64,000 nt of DNA from assembly GCA_021775475.1 (NCBI GenBank), contig JAJFHS010000022.1, positions 21,312 through 85,311 of the forward strand, read 5' to 3'. The stretch comes from Hyphomicrobiales bacterium (GTDB lineage Bacteria > Pseudomonadota > Alphaproteobacteria > Rhizobiales > JAJFHR01). The position numbers and the translations under genes are program-made. Positions 35,755 through 44,040 of the stretch are shown here, piece by piece. The notes beneath the pieces were generated by a model. That model saw nothing but the letters and a program-made list of their open reading frames with translations, had not been told where the DNA came from and did not search any database. Positions within the stretch are counted from its first letter, which is position 1; each line of letters opens with the position of its first letter.

Positions 35755-36705
35755 ATGTCAGACCCTTATACAATATTAGGTATTGCGCGCAATGCTTCGC
35801 AAGGTGATATCAAGTCAGCTTATCGCAAACTGGCGAAGAAATATCACCCCGACAGCAATGCAGGCGATGCACAGGCAGAAGAAAAATTTTCGCAAGTCAC
35901 ACAAGCCTATGAAGTGCTCGGTGACAAAGAAAAACGCGTGCAATTTGACAATGGTGAGATTGACGACGAGGGCAAACCCAAAGGTTTCGGGTTTGGTGGC
36001 GGCAATCCTTATGGCGGCAGCAGCGGTCAACATCCTTTTGGCACGGGTGCATCCTATGGTGGCGGCGGTGGTGGTGGCGGCAATTTCAGGCCGGAAGATA
36101 TTTTTGCGGAAATTTTTGGTGGCCGTCACGGCCAGGCATCAGCGCATGCGCAAGCAACGCGCGGCCACGATGTCAACTACACCATACAGGTAGAATTCAC
36201 CGAAGCAGCGCTTGGCACCAGCAGACGGGTTGAATTATCCAACGGCCGTAAAATAGATATGAAAATTCCTGCGGGCCTCACCGATGGCCAGCAGATCAGG
36301 CTGAAAGGTCAGGGCCAGCCAGGTGCAAACGGCGGGCCTGCCGGAGATGCCATTGTGAAGGTGACAGTAGCCCCCAGCACGTTTTTTACCCGCGATGGTT
36401 TTAACATCAAAATAGATCTGCCGATTACCCTTTATGAAGCGGTTCTGGGCGCATCTTTGCGCGTTCCTACTCTCGACGGCGAAGTAAATCTGAAAATCCC
36501 CAAGAATACCAATAGTGGTAAGGTGTTGAGATTAAAAGGAAAAGGTGCCGGTAAAAATGCCAGGCTGAGCCAAAGGGGCGATCTACTATACACCGTTCGA
36601 ATAGTCCTGCCTGAAGCCCGCGATGAACGGTTGGAAAAGCTGATGGAAGACTGGCGGCAGGCAAAACCATATACGCCACGCGGACCTGAGTTCGGTAACA
36701 ATTAG
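35755..36705 (+). CDS. DnaJ-type co-chaperone without zinc finger (CbpA-like)
   Basis: J-domain protein of 316 aa. The J domain (1-70) contains HPD ([10 protein letters not shown]), which activates DnaK; a Gly-rich linker (about 78-115) and two C-terminal substrate-binding beta domains follow ([25 protein letters not shown]). The cysteine-rich zinc finger of DnaJ is missing, placing it in type II, like CbpA. It precedes fabI by 112 bp, a common Rhizobiales order, with a small hairpin between. Confidence 0.92.
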   Translation: MSDPYTILGIARNASQGDIKSAYRKLAKKYHPDSNAGDAQAEEKFSQVTQAYEVLGDKEKRVQFDNGEIDDEGKPKGFGFGGGNPYGGSSGQHPFGTGASYGGGGGGGGNFRPEDIFAEIFGGRHGQASAHAQATRGHDVNYTIQVEFTEAALGTSRRVELSNGRKIDMKIPAGLTDGQQIRLKGQGQPGANGGPAGDAIVKVTVAPSTFFTRDGFNIKIDLPITLYEAVLGASLRVPTLDGEVNLKIPKNTNSGKVLRLKGKGAGKNARLSQRGDLLYTVRIVLPEARDERLEKLMEDWRQAKPYTPRGPEFGNN

Positions 36706-36730
36706 TAATCCAATTCACTTTATGATATTT

Positions 36731-36753
36731 TGCGGTATTTTTATTAGACCGCA
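36731..36753 (+). terminator. small hairpin between dnaJ-like gene and fabI
   Basis: tgcggt (36731-36736) and accgca (36748-36753) enclose an 11-nt T-rich loop, 25 bp after the stop of the DnaJ-like gene. Stem of 6 bp without a following T-run; a weak terminator or attenuator candidate. Confidence 0.35.
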
Positions 36754-36817
36754 TCAGACAAATGTGTAGGATTGCCCGAATTCTGCCATGGGGAAACCAA
36801 AATCCAAGAGGTAAAAT

Positions 36818-37630
36818 ATGGATGAAACCCGACCATTGATGGAGGGTAAGCGCGGTCTTGTTATGGGCGTTGCAAACAGCAGGTCTATAGCTTGGGGAAT
36901 TGCGCGAGCTTGTGCCAGACATGGTGCAGAACTGGCTTTTACCTATCAGGGTGATGCTTTGAAAAAACGGGTTGTACCACTGGCTGAATCGATTGATTCA
37001 ACCATTGTGCTGCCGTGTGATGTCACTGATGCAGACTCAATTGATGCTGTCTTCGAGGTTTTGGAAAAAGAATGGGGCTCGATTGACTTCATCGTTCACG
37101 CCATAGCGTTTTCAGACAAAGAAGAACTCACCGGCCGTTACGTCGACACCAGTGCCGCCAATTTTGAAAAAACCATGAACATCTCGTGTTATTCTTTCAC
37201 AGCTGTAACACAGCGCGCTGAAAAACTGATGAGCAAAGGTGGATCATTACTGACGCTGACGTATTATGGTGCGGAACGCGTGATGCCGCATTACAACGTT
37301 ATGGGTGTTGCTAAAGCAGCCCTTGAGGCAAGCGTGCGCTATCTTGCTGAAGATCTTGGCAAAAAGAACATTCGCGTCAATGCAATTTCAGCGGGACCAA
37401 TCAAAACCCTGGCTTCTGCCGGTATCGGAGATTTCCGCTACATTTTAAAATGGAACGAATATAATTCGCCCCTGCGCCGCACGGTGTCCATTGACGAAGT
37501 TGGCAATGCGGCTTTGTTTTTATTGAGTGATATGGGCAGTGGTGTTACCGGCGAAGTTCAACATGTGGATTGCGGCTATCATGTGGTTGGCATGAAAGCT
37601 GTTGATGCACCTGATATAACTGTCACCTGA
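36818..37630 (+). CDS. fabI: enoyl-[acyl-carrier-protein] reductase (NADH)
   Basis: Last enzyme of the fatty-acid elongation cycle, 270 aa, reducing trans-2-enoyl-ACP. GKRGLVMGVANSRSIAWGIA is the FabI-specific cofactor loop, and YNVMGVAKAALEASVRYLAEDLG (quoted in part) carries the catalytic Tyr-x6-Lys. Length is normal for FabI. AAGAGG precedes the ATG. Followed at 14 bp by a histidine phosphatase gene and then aroC. Confidence 0.95.
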   Translation: MDETRPLMEGKRGLVMGVANSRSIAWGIARACARHGAELAFTYQGDALKKRVVPLAESIDSTIVLPCDVTDADSIDAVFEVLEKEWGSIDFIVHAIAFSDKEELTGRYVDTSAANFEKTMNISCYSFTAVTQRAEKLMSKGGSLLTLTYYGAERVMPHYNVMGVAKAALEASVRYLAEDLGKKNIRVNAISAGPIKTLASAGIGDFRYILKWNEYNSPLRRTVSIDEVGNAALFLLSDMGSGVTGEVQHVDCGYHVVGMKAVDAPDITVT

Positions 37631-37644
37631 TATTACAATTCCTC

Positions 37645-38226
37645 ATGACTTTTACCCTCTATTTCATTCGCCACGGACAGACTGACTGGAATGCGGCAGG
37701 CCGCATGCAGGGCCAGACTGATGTTCCCATTAATGAGGTCGGCCGCACCCAGGCCCGGCGCAATGGTGACACGCTTGCCGGTCTGTTGTCGCCGCCACAG
37801 GGTTTCGACTTCATTGCCAGCCCGTTGTCACGCCCGCGCGAAACCATGGAAATAATTCGGGGCGCTTTAGGGCTTGAGCCCAAAGATTATCCTACCGACA
37901 AGCGCTTGATGGAAATCAGGTTTGGTGAGTTCGAAGGTATGACTTTTGATCAGATATCGGAAAAATTCCCGGAAGAATTCGCCCATCGGCAAAAAGACAT
38001 ATGGCTCAATGCCCCTCCGGGTGGGGAGAGTTATTCTGAGTTAACCGCACGGGTTGAAGAGTGGTATCTCGAGCTTGAACGCGACACCATATGCGTTGCG
38101 CACGGCGGTGTAAGCCGGTCTTTGCGCGGCATTGTTCTGAAACTGCCACCAGCTGAAATTGTCGAACTCGACGTGCCGCAAGATAAAGTTCTCAAAGTCG
38201 AGGCCGGACAGATTGAGTGGCTCTAA
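37645..38226 (+). CDS. histidine phosphatase-family protein
   Basis: Phosphoglycerate-mutase-like phosphatase of 193 aa. FIRHGQTDWNAAGRMQGQTD has the nucleophile His10 in the RHG motif; a second catalytic His is in VAHGGVSR, and MEIRFGEFEGMTF carries the acid region. The family covers phosphatases for sugars, nucleotides and cobalamin intermediates; no cobalamin genes are near, so the substrate is open. It lies between fabI and aroC, an order shared by many Rhizobiales. Confidence 0.9.
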   Translation: MTFTLYFIRHGQTDWNAAGRMQGQTDVPINEVGRTQARRNGDTLAGLLSPPQGFDFIASPLSRPRETMEIIRGALGLEPKDYPTDKRLMEIRFGEFEGMTFDQISEKFPEEFAHRQKDIWLNAPPGGESYSELTARVEEWYLELERDTICVAHGGVSRSLRGIVLKLPPAEIVELDVPQDKVLKVEAGQIEWL

Positions 38227-38294
38227 GTCTCTCGATTGACGCCAGCACAAGGCTTCGCTAGAACCTATAATACTTAACGCATATAAGGGTTCCT

Positions 38295-39377
38295 ATGTCC
38301 ATTAACTCCTTCGGCCACATGTTGCGGATGACCACCTTTGGCGAAAGTCACGGGATTGCTCTGGGGTGCGTGCTCGATGGCTGCCCGCCGCTCATCCCCA
38401 TTACAGAAGCGGAAATTCAGGTGTTCATGGACAAACGCCGCCCGGGCCAGTCACGCTTTACCACCCAGCGGCGCGAACCCGATGCGGTTAAAATTCTCTC
38501 CGGCGTATTTGACGATGATAGTGGCCAGCAGGTTACCACCGGCACGCCCATATGTCTGATGATTGAGAATGTAGATCAGCGCTCCAAGGACTACGGCGAC
38601 ATCAAGGATAGTTTCCGCCCCGGTCATGCAGATTTCACTTATCTTGAGAAATACGGCATCCGCGATTATCGCGGTGGTGGGCGCCAATCTGCGCGCGAGA
38701 CAGCCGCTCGTGTTGCTGCTGGCGCCATTGCCCGCAAAATTGTGCCGGGCATGCGTGTGCGTGGTGCTCTGGTGCAGGTGGGTGTACATGAGATCAGCCG
38801 CGATAACTGGGATTGGGACGAGATTGATCGCAATCCGTTTTTCTGCCCGGATGCTGAAATGGTCGAGACCTGGACCACCTATCTTGATGACATCCGCAAA
38901 TCCGGTTCATCGTGCGGGGCAGTGATTGAAATTGTGGTTGACGGTGTTGCTGCCGGTCTGGGCGCGCCGGTCTATGGCAAGCTTGATCAGGACCTGGCTT
39001 CGGCCCTGATGAGCATCAATGCGGTCAAAGGCGTTGAAATTGGCGCAGGCTTTTCTGCAGCCAACCTCACCGGTATCGAAAACGCCGATGAAATGCGCAT
39101 GGAAGATGGCAAACCAACTTTCCTCAGCAATCACGCCGGTGGCATTCTCGGCGGTATTTCAACCGGTCAGGAAATCATCACACGCTTCGTGGTCAAGCCA
39201 ACGTCATCAATCCTGACACCACGCAAATCAGTCGATAAGTTCGGCAATGAAACCGATGTTGTCACCAAAGGTCGTCATGATCCGTGTGTCGGCATTCGCG
39301 CCGTCCCCATTGGTGAAGCCATGGCAGCCCTTGTGGTTGCCGATCATTATCTGCTGCATCGCGGGCAGATGGGTTAA
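38295..39377 (+). CDS. aroC: chorismate synthase
   Basis: Final enzyme of the shikimate pathway, 360 aa, using reduced FMN to convert EPSP to chorismate. [54 protein letters not shown] (in parts) and [19 protein letters not shown] are the three PROSITE-type blocks. The last ends with the usual MALVVADH. AAGGGTTCCT before the ATG gives a modest Shine-Dalgarno. Followed by a 415-bp gap. Confidence 0.97.
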   Translation: MSINSFGHMLRMTTFGESHGIALGCVLDGCPPLIPITEAEIQVFMDKRRPGQSRFTTQRREPDAVKILSGVFDDDSGQQVTTGTPICLMIENVDQRSKDYGDIKDSFRPGHADFTYLEKYGIRDYRGGGRQSARETAARVAAGAIARKIVPGMRVRGALVQVGVHEISRDNWDWDEIDRNPFFCPDAEMVETWTTYLDDIRKSGSSCGAVIEIVVDGVAAGLGAPVYGKLDQDLASALMSINAVKGVEIGAGFSAANLTGIENADEMRMEDGKPTFLSNHAGGILGGISTGQEIITRFVVKPTSSILTPRKSVDKFGNETDVVTKGRHDPCVGIRAVPIGEAMAALVVADHYLLHRGQMG

Positions 39378-39521
39378 GAATTAAATTTATTCTTCCAGAC
39401 TTGTCGGGTTAAATTTCAACAATAAAATTGTTTCTTAGAGCAGCCCATGACCCAAAAGAGCTCTAACTGACGGACAATCAAAATTGGTATGGATATTTGA
39501 TCACAAAGCAATTTTTGCCCC

Positions 39522-39535
39522 TTGATTTGGATCAA
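39522..39535. promoter_or_regulatory. FNR/FixK-type box TTGATTTGGATCAA
   Basis: Perfect match to the anaerobic regulator consensus TTGAT-N4-ATCAA. If the site is centred at -41.5, rightward transcription would start near 39570; a weak -10-like tgctag lies at about 39555. The nearest plus-strand gene begins 257 bp downstream. Leftward, only aroC's 3' end is found. Target is therefore uncertain. Confidence 0.65.
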
Positions 39536-39699
39536 ATATCTGCCGGCCCAGCGATGCTAGAGGTGATAGCATTGGACAATCACTGGGTTTGTTTAAATGC
39601 CTGCCATTCTCAAAATCAAGCGCTGGAACATAGGTCTGGAAGTTCTCGCGATCATAATTCAGGCAACGCAAGTTACCCGAGAGGGATTCGTATATAATT

Positions 39700-39724
39700 T
39701 TAACGATAATAACGAAATCGTTAA
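39700..39724. promoter_or_regulatory. TTAACGAT / ATCGTTAA inverted repeat before the CMP-sugar synthetase gene
   Basis: Two perfect 8-bp arms (39700-39707, 39717-39724) flank a 9-nt spacer, 69 bp before the start codon at 39793. Arm spacing fits a dimeric regulator; a stem-loop in the leader is the alternative. Confidence 0.45.
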
Positions 39725-39792
39725 TTCGATTATCTCGACCGTGCAGGCCCCTCAACCTCACAGAGATTTAGGTGGGGTTCTGAAAACAAAGC

Positions 39793-40512
39793 ATGCCTAG
39801 AACCATTGCTGTCATACCTGCGCGTGGTGGGTCAAAAGGTATTCCTCGCAAAAATCTGATAGATCTCGGTGGCAAACCGTTGATCGCGCATATGATCGGG
39901 CATGCCTTGCAAGTCGAGGGCATTACCGATGTTATCGTTTCAACCGAGGACGAAGAAATCGCCGATGTTGCGCGGCAATATGGAGTCCAGCCACCCTTCA
40001 TGCGCCCCAAAAAGCTGGCCGGGGACAATGTTTTGAGCTTGCCCGTGGTGCAACATGCGGTCGAACAAATGGAAGCGATAACAGCTGCACCCTATAGCCA
40101 TATCCTGGTATTGCAGGCCACAGTGCCACTCTGCCGGCCTCGCGATATTGCAGCTTGCCTGGAGCGCTTGGAAAAGGGTGATTGCGATAGTGTGGTGAGC
40201 GTCAAGAAAATCGCCAACCATCATCCATTTCGCCTAAAGAGAATAATCGGTGAGGATGTCCTGATTAATTATGTCGACCAGGGGGGCGATGATTTGAGGC
40301 CGCGCCAGGTGTTGCCGCCGGTTTATAAACGCACCGGTGCAGCCTATGCCAGCACCCGGGAAACAGTCATGACCCACAATCAAATAGTTGGTGAAAACGC
40401 CCGCGCCGTCATTGTGCCGGAATACACCGGTTTGGACATTGACAGTGAATTGGATCTGGCTTTGGTCCGATTGATATTCGACGGTAAAGTCGATGTACAT
40501 CTATTGCCTTAA
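39793..40512 (+). CDS. acylneuraminate cytidylyltransferase-family protein
   Basis: CMP-sugar synthetase of 239 aa (NeuA/PseF/LegF-like) that activates a nonulosonic acid with CTP. IAVIPARGGSKGIPRKNL is the CTP-binding loop; VIVSTEDEEIADVARQYG and LQATVPLCRPRDIAACL are the next core blocks, and GLDIDSELDLALV the C-terminal metal region. Which acid (sialic, pseudaminic, legionaminic, Kdo-like) is not decidable. No nonulosonate synthase gene is nearby, so the sugar must be made elsewhere. Likely supplies the next gene product. Confidence 0.9.
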   Translation: MPRTIAVIPARGGSKGIPRKNLIDLGGKPLIAHMIGHALQVEGITDVIVSTEDEEIADVARQYGVQPPFMRPKKLAGDNVLSLPVVQHAVEQMEAITAAPYSHILVLQATVPLCRPRDIAACLERLEKGDCDSVVSVKKIANHHPFRLKRIIGEDVLINYVDQGGDDLRPRQVLPPVYKRTGAAYASTRETVMTHNQIVGENARAVIVPEYTGLDIDSELDLALVRLIFDGKVDVHLLP

Positions 40513-40589
40513 ACCGGTCATCACGAGAGTTCTTTTATGAATACAATCCCCCAGAAAACCGTCGGCTTCAAAGGTCGCGTTCACACGCC

Positions 40590-41996
40590 TTGCCCGTTTG
40601 GCACGAGACATCGTCCTTGACATTATCACCGGTCATAATCCCATCTGAAATTCAGACGCGGGAATTTGATGCCAAATTGCTGTTGGCGTGTTTCCTGGCT
40701 GAAACCGGCGTTGACGTATATGTCGGTGCACGGCACGAAATTCATGCAAATATTCACCATTTGCCGCCATCGATTTACGTCGCCAAGGACTTTCGCGATA
40801 CATCCGTGCAGATATTCAATATCCTGGGCCTGCTGGGACACCGCATTGTTGCCTGGGACGAGGAGGGTCTGATAACCCATGAGCCGGAACTTTATTATCG
40901 TCGGCGGGTGGCGGAAAAAGCCATTTCCAGGGTGCAGGAATTCTATGCCTGGGGAGAAAATAACAAGGCCCTAATAGAGAATGCTCCTGGCTTTCCAACA
41001 ACAAATATACACACCACCGGCAACCCGCGAGGCGATCTTCTCCGCCCTGAATTTAAAGGTTTTTATGCCGACACGATTGAGCGGTTGCAGGCGCGTTATG
41101 GCAATTTTATCCTGATCAACTCCAATTTTGGATTTGTTAATCACAAGGTTCGTTCGCTTAAAGTTTCCACTGAAACCTCCGGCTCTTCTAATGGACATGA
41201 GCCCGCCCCTGAAATCGACCGGTTTATGCGGCATCGACAATCTATGCTCAATACATTCATTGAACTACTGCCAGATATTGCGCGACGTTTTCCGGGAAAT
41301 ACAATTGTCGTCCGGCCCCATCCTTCTGAAAATCATTCTCTATGGACGACGGCGGCGGCGAAAATAAAAAACATTGAAATCATTCATGAAGGTCCGGTAC
41401 TTCCCTGGCTTCTGGCGGCAGGTACTATGATACATAACGGTTGTACAACAGGCCTTGAAGCGTTTTTGCTTGGCCGTCCCGCAATTTCATTTGAACCAAG
41501 GGATGTTCATCCCGGTGCAGAAAACTTGCCGAATTTCCTCAGCTACCGGGCACAGTCACAGCAGGAGTTATTTGCAACGATAAGTCAATGTCTGGAGACA
41601 AATCAGCCATTGCCGCAAACAGCTGCTCAATGGAAAGAAATCAATAGGTTTATCGGAGCGACAAACGGGCCATTCGCTTCGGAACAAATTGCACAACATA
41701 TCCGTGAATTAAACCAGAGGGACTGCAGCAGCCCCATTTCTTCATCCCTGTCGCAGTTTTCGGGGGGGGTGCTTTCTCGTTTGCGCAAGGTGGAAAAAAA
41801 AATCCTTTACATGTGGCCTGACCACAAGTCCAGCAGGGCTTATAATACCCATCGATATCCTGGTTTAAAGCTGGGTGAAGTGCAAAGCAGAGTTGCCAGT
41901 TTTGCTAAAATTACAGGGAAATTTGGAACTCTTTCCGTCGATCATTGCCGCAAACAGATTTTTCTCATCGCAAGCTCTAAGCGGCCAAAATTTTGA
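40590..41996 (+). CDS. surface carbohydrate biosynthesis protein (TIGR04396-like), non-ATG start
   Basis: Protein of up to 468 aa. VIIPSEIQTREFDAKLLLACFLAETG at the N-terminus (in parts), YAWGENN, HTTGNPRGDLLRPEF, NTIVVRPHPSEN, GPVLPWLLAAGTMIHNGCTTGLEAFLLGRPAISF and YNTHRYPGLKL near the end match the surface carbohydrate biosynthesis family and have a glycosyltransferase-B-like look. No ATG fits: candidate starts are TTG at 40590 or 40617, whereas an ATG at 40537 is out of frame and hits a stop at 40617-40620. Either a rare start or a frameshift near the ccccc run at 40549. Role in transferring a CMP-activated sugar is inferred from its neighbour. Confidence 0.75.
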   Translation: MPVWHETSSLTLSPVIIPSEIQTREFDAKLLLACFLAETGVDVYVGARHEIHANIHHLPPSIYVAKDFRDTSVQIFNILGLLGHRIVAWDEEGLITHEPELYYRRRVAEKAISRVQEFYAWGENNKALIENAPGFPTTNIHTTGNPRGDLLRPEFKGFYADTIERLQARYGNFILINSNFGFVNHKVRSLKVSTETSGSSNGHEPAPEIDRFMRHRQSMLNTFIELLPDIARRFPGNTIVVRPHPSENHSLWTTAAAKIKNIEIIHEGPVLPWLLAAGTMIHNGCTTGLEAFLLGRPAISFEPRDVHPGAENLPNFLSYRAQSQQELFATISQCLETNQPLPQTAAQWKEINRFIGATNGPFASEQIAQHIRELNQRDCSSPISSSLSQFSGGVLSRLRKVEKKILYMWPDHKSSRAYNTHRYPGLKLGEVQSRVASFAKITGKFGTLSVDHCRKQIFLIASSKRPKF

Positions 41997-42140
41997 TTTA
42001 ACAGCAATTTCTGCTTTTGGCACATCTCGCCAATCTGAATTGCATCACAAGTTGGATATTCTCAGCGTCCTGTCAGGGCAGCTCTTGCAGTAGCAGATTT
42101 CTACCTGCTGTATCATCAGCCAAAGGATCAGGGGCTAAAT

Positions 42141-42608
42141 TCAAGTCGTTGGATTGCTTTTTTCCCGCGCCAGCACCCTTGCGAACAGTATGTTCTGCAA
42201 TTCAAATCGATTTTGTGTGATGTCGGCAAGGGTGTATTTGTCGAGCACTTTGATAAATTCCGCCAGGGCTTCAGCGAAAATAGCGGTGAGATGGCAAGCG
42301 GGTGTAATGATACATTTGTTTTGTGATCCACGCATACACTCAACAAGGGCGAAATCTTCTTCAATTGCACGCACTACGTCACCAATGCGGATATCCTCAG
42401 GAGGTAAATTGAGCCGTAATCCACCGTTGCGACCGCGCACCGTTTGCAGCAATCCGGCGCGGGCCAGCTTGTTGACGATTTTCATCAGATGCGCCCGTGA
42501 AATATTATAACGCATTGAAATGTCATCAATTTTAAACAGATCAGTTTCATTGGTGGCGACGAACATCAGCACGCGAAGGGCGAAATCAGAAGCCTGATTG
42601 AGGCGCAT
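42141..42608 (-). CDS. Rrf2-family iron-sulfur regulator, NsrR-like
   Basis: Regulator of 155 aa. MRLNQASDFALRVLMFVA opens the winged helix; ISRAHLMKIVNKLARAGLLQTVRGRNGGLRL is the recognition region (quoted in parts). C91, C99 and C105 in C-x7-C-x5-C fit a nitric-oxide-sensing Fe-S cluster as in NsrR. The start at 42608 is where Rrf2 homology begins; the frame is open further up. Divergent from a truncated hemoglobin gene with 94 bp between, so it probably represses that gene until NO destroys the cluster. Confidence 0.88.
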   Translation of the reverse strand: MRLNQASDFALRVLMFVATNETDLFKIDDISMRYNISRAHLMKIVNKLARAGLLQTVRGRNGGLRLNLPPEDIRIGDVVRAIEEDFALVECMRGSQNKCIITPACHLTAIFAEALAEFIKVLDKYTLADITQNRFELQNILFARVLAREKSNPTT

Positions 42609-42651
42609 GGCAAGTGGGTACCTTGTAAAATCAAATGTTGCACTTAAATCA

Positions 42652-42664
42652 TCTATATTATAGA
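42652..42664. promoter_or_regulatory. TCTATAtTATAGA palindrome between nsrR-like and hemoglobin genes
   Basis: A perfect 6+1+6 palindrome in the 94-bp divergent gap, with GATG-like repeats on both sides, is a candidate Rrf2/NsrR operator. It does not match the enterobacterial NsrR consensus closely. Confidence 0.4.
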
Positions 42665-42702
42665 CATCTTTTATTCGCAACCATTGAATGAGCCTGTATT
42701 CC

Positions 42703-43167
42703 ATGTCCCATCCTGATTTTCCCGTTCGTTCCGCGCCTGTGACCCGGCACCGGGTTCACCCGGACATTGATGAGGTGATGATTGACAAGGTGGTTGAGAC
42801 TTTTTACGAGAAAATCAGAAACGACGCCCAGCTCGGGCCTATTTTCAACTCCCGAATTGAGGGGCGGTGGCCGGAGCATCTGACCAAGATGAAAGATTTC
42901 TGGTCGTCCTTAATGCTGACCACCGGGCGTTACAAAGGTCGCCCGATGCAGGTGCATATGCAAATGGGCGAAGTTAAACCGGAAGATTTCACCCGCTGGC
43001 TGGAACTTTTTCGTGCCAATGCGCATGAAGTCTGCGCGCAAGATATTGCTGATCTGTTTATTTCCCGCGCTGAAAAAGTTGCGACGAGCTTCCAGCTTTG
43101 TATGTTTTACAAAGACAGGATAGCTGCGGGCGACGCTTTCAAAAGCGGTGAAATCACTGGTAATTAA
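42703..43167 (+). CDS. group III truncated hemoglobin
   Basis: Heme protein of 154 aa. FYEKIRNDAQLGPIFNSRI, WPEHLTKMKDFWSSLMLTTGRYKGRPMQVHM (in parts) and WLELFRANAHEV, with the proximal-heme His region, match group III truncated hemoglobins. These are thought to handle nitric oxide or act in microaerobic respiration. An ATG at 42688 adds five residues and is a possible start; neither has a clear Shine-Dalgarno. The divergent NsrR-like gene points to NO-dependent control. Confidence 0.9.
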   Translation: MSHPDFPVRSAPVTRHRVHPDIDEVMIDKVVETFYEKIRNDAQLGPIFNSRIEGRWPEHLTKMKDFWSSLMLTTGRYKGRPMQVHMQMGEVKPEDFTRWLELFRANAHEVCAQDIADLFISRAEKVATSFQLCMFYKDRIAAGDAFKSGEITGN

Positions 43168-43221
43168 CACCAGTCGTGGCAAAGTATGGCTTTGTGTCAA
43201 CTTTGGTGAATGACGTAATCC

Positions 43222-43986
43222 ATGACATTCCAGCACCCTTACCTGTCAGGTCACAGTTTCATCTGCTTTGCCCATCGCGGTGGTGGTGCCGAACAGCGTG
43301 AAAACAGCGCCAGCGCTTTTGCGGCCACCCGGGCTTTGGGATACCGCTACATCGAGACCGACATTCAGGCCACAGCAGACGGCACCCTGATTGTCTTTCA
43401 CGATGACACTCTGGACCGAACCACCAACAGCACCGGCACCATTGCAACCCTGCCTTATTCGACGGTGCGTCAGGCATTGATTGGCGGTATCGAACCCATC
43501 ATGACGCTCGAGCAGGCGCTGGAACAATTCCCCGACATCTGCTTCAACATTGACATCAAGACCGAAAAAGCGCTTCAGCCGACACTTGATCTCATGGCAA
43601 AAATGAAATGTTTCGAACGCGTGTGTCTGGCATCATTTTCCGATAATCGCCTGCGCAAAGTGCGCCGTAAACTTGGGTCCGAAATCTGCACCAGCGCCGG
43701 TCCTCAAGGCGTTTTCGCCCTAAAACTTGCCTCCTGGGGTATACCATTAGCATCACCACCGGTTCATTGCGCCCAGGTACCCATTTCGGAATATGGCATC
43801 ACCATCGTCACATCATCTTTCATCAAACACTGCAACAAAAACGGCATAGCCGTGCACGTCTGGACCATTGACGATGAAGATGAAATGCGCCGCTTAATCC
43901 AACTAGGCGTCAACGGCCTGATTTCCGACCGGCCAACATTGCTGAAGCAAGTGGCGATGGAAGAAGGGGTGTGGGTGGGGAATTAA
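43222..43986 (+). CDS. glycerophosphodiester phosphodiesterase
   Basis: GDPD enzyme of 254 aa releasing glycerol 3-phosphate from lipid headgroup diesters. FAHRGGGAEQRENSASAF carries the catalytic His and Glu, ETDIQATADGTLIVFHDDTLDRTT the metal ligands and second His (in parts); FNIDIKTEKA and HVWTIDDEDEMRRLIQLGVNGLISDRP close the TIM barrel. No signal peptide, so a cytosolic UgpQ-like enzyme. It is 54 bp behind the hemoglobin gene; its stop codon lies inside the palindrome that precedes brnT. Confidence 0.92.
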   Translation: MTFQHPYLSGHSFICFAHRGGGAEQRENSASAFAATRALGYRYIETDIQATADGTLIVFHDDTLDRTTNSTGTIATLPYSTVRQALIGGIEPIMTLEQALEQFPDICFNIDIKTEKALQPTLDLMAKMKCFERVCLASFSDNRLRKVRRKLGSEICTSAGPQGVFALKLASWGIPLASPPVHCAQVPISEYGITIVTSSFIKHCNKNGIAVHVWTIDDEDEMRRLIQLGVNGLISDRPTLLKQVAMEEGVWVGN

Positions 43987-44003
43987 ACATAATTATGTTT
44001 AAT
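43982..44003. promoter_or_regulatory. 22-bp perfect palindrome, candidate BrnA operator
   Basis: A perfect 22-bp palindrome with core acataattatgt ends 1 bp before a -35 (TTGACG at 44005). BrnA-type antitoxins repress their own promoter through inverted repeats, so this is the obvious operator. It also overlaps the GDPD stop codon and could fold as a weak terminator. Confidence 0.65.
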
Positions 44004-44004
44004 A

Positions 44005-44033
44005 TTGACGGATTGATTTTTTATAATTATATT
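44005..44033 (+). promoter_or_regulatory. promoter of brnTA, apparently leaderless
   Basis: TTGACG (44005-44010), a 17-nt spacer and TATATT (44028-44033) make a good sigma-70-type promoter. A start 7 nt later would be at 44040, one base before the GTG of brnT at 44041, and no Shine-Dalgarno exists in between. Confidence 0.55.
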
Positions 44034-44040
44034 AATTACA

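Larger units (their letters stand above)
39378..39792. other. 415-bp AT-rich intergenic region with regulatory motifs
   Basis: No convincing gene: short open frames on both strands lack homology and Shine-Dalgarno sequences. It holds a weak aagaat/attctt hairpin just after aroC, an FNR/FixK box at 39522-39535, and an AT-rich inverted repeat at 39700-39724. The length suggests a small RNA, a lost gene or a long regulated leader for the surface-sugar genes. Confidence 0.6.

Noticed and set aside
39497..39761. Short open frames on both strands near the FNR box
   Set aside because: 66-86 residues, no Shine-Dalgarno, no recognisable domain, overlapping each other; kept as intergenic.
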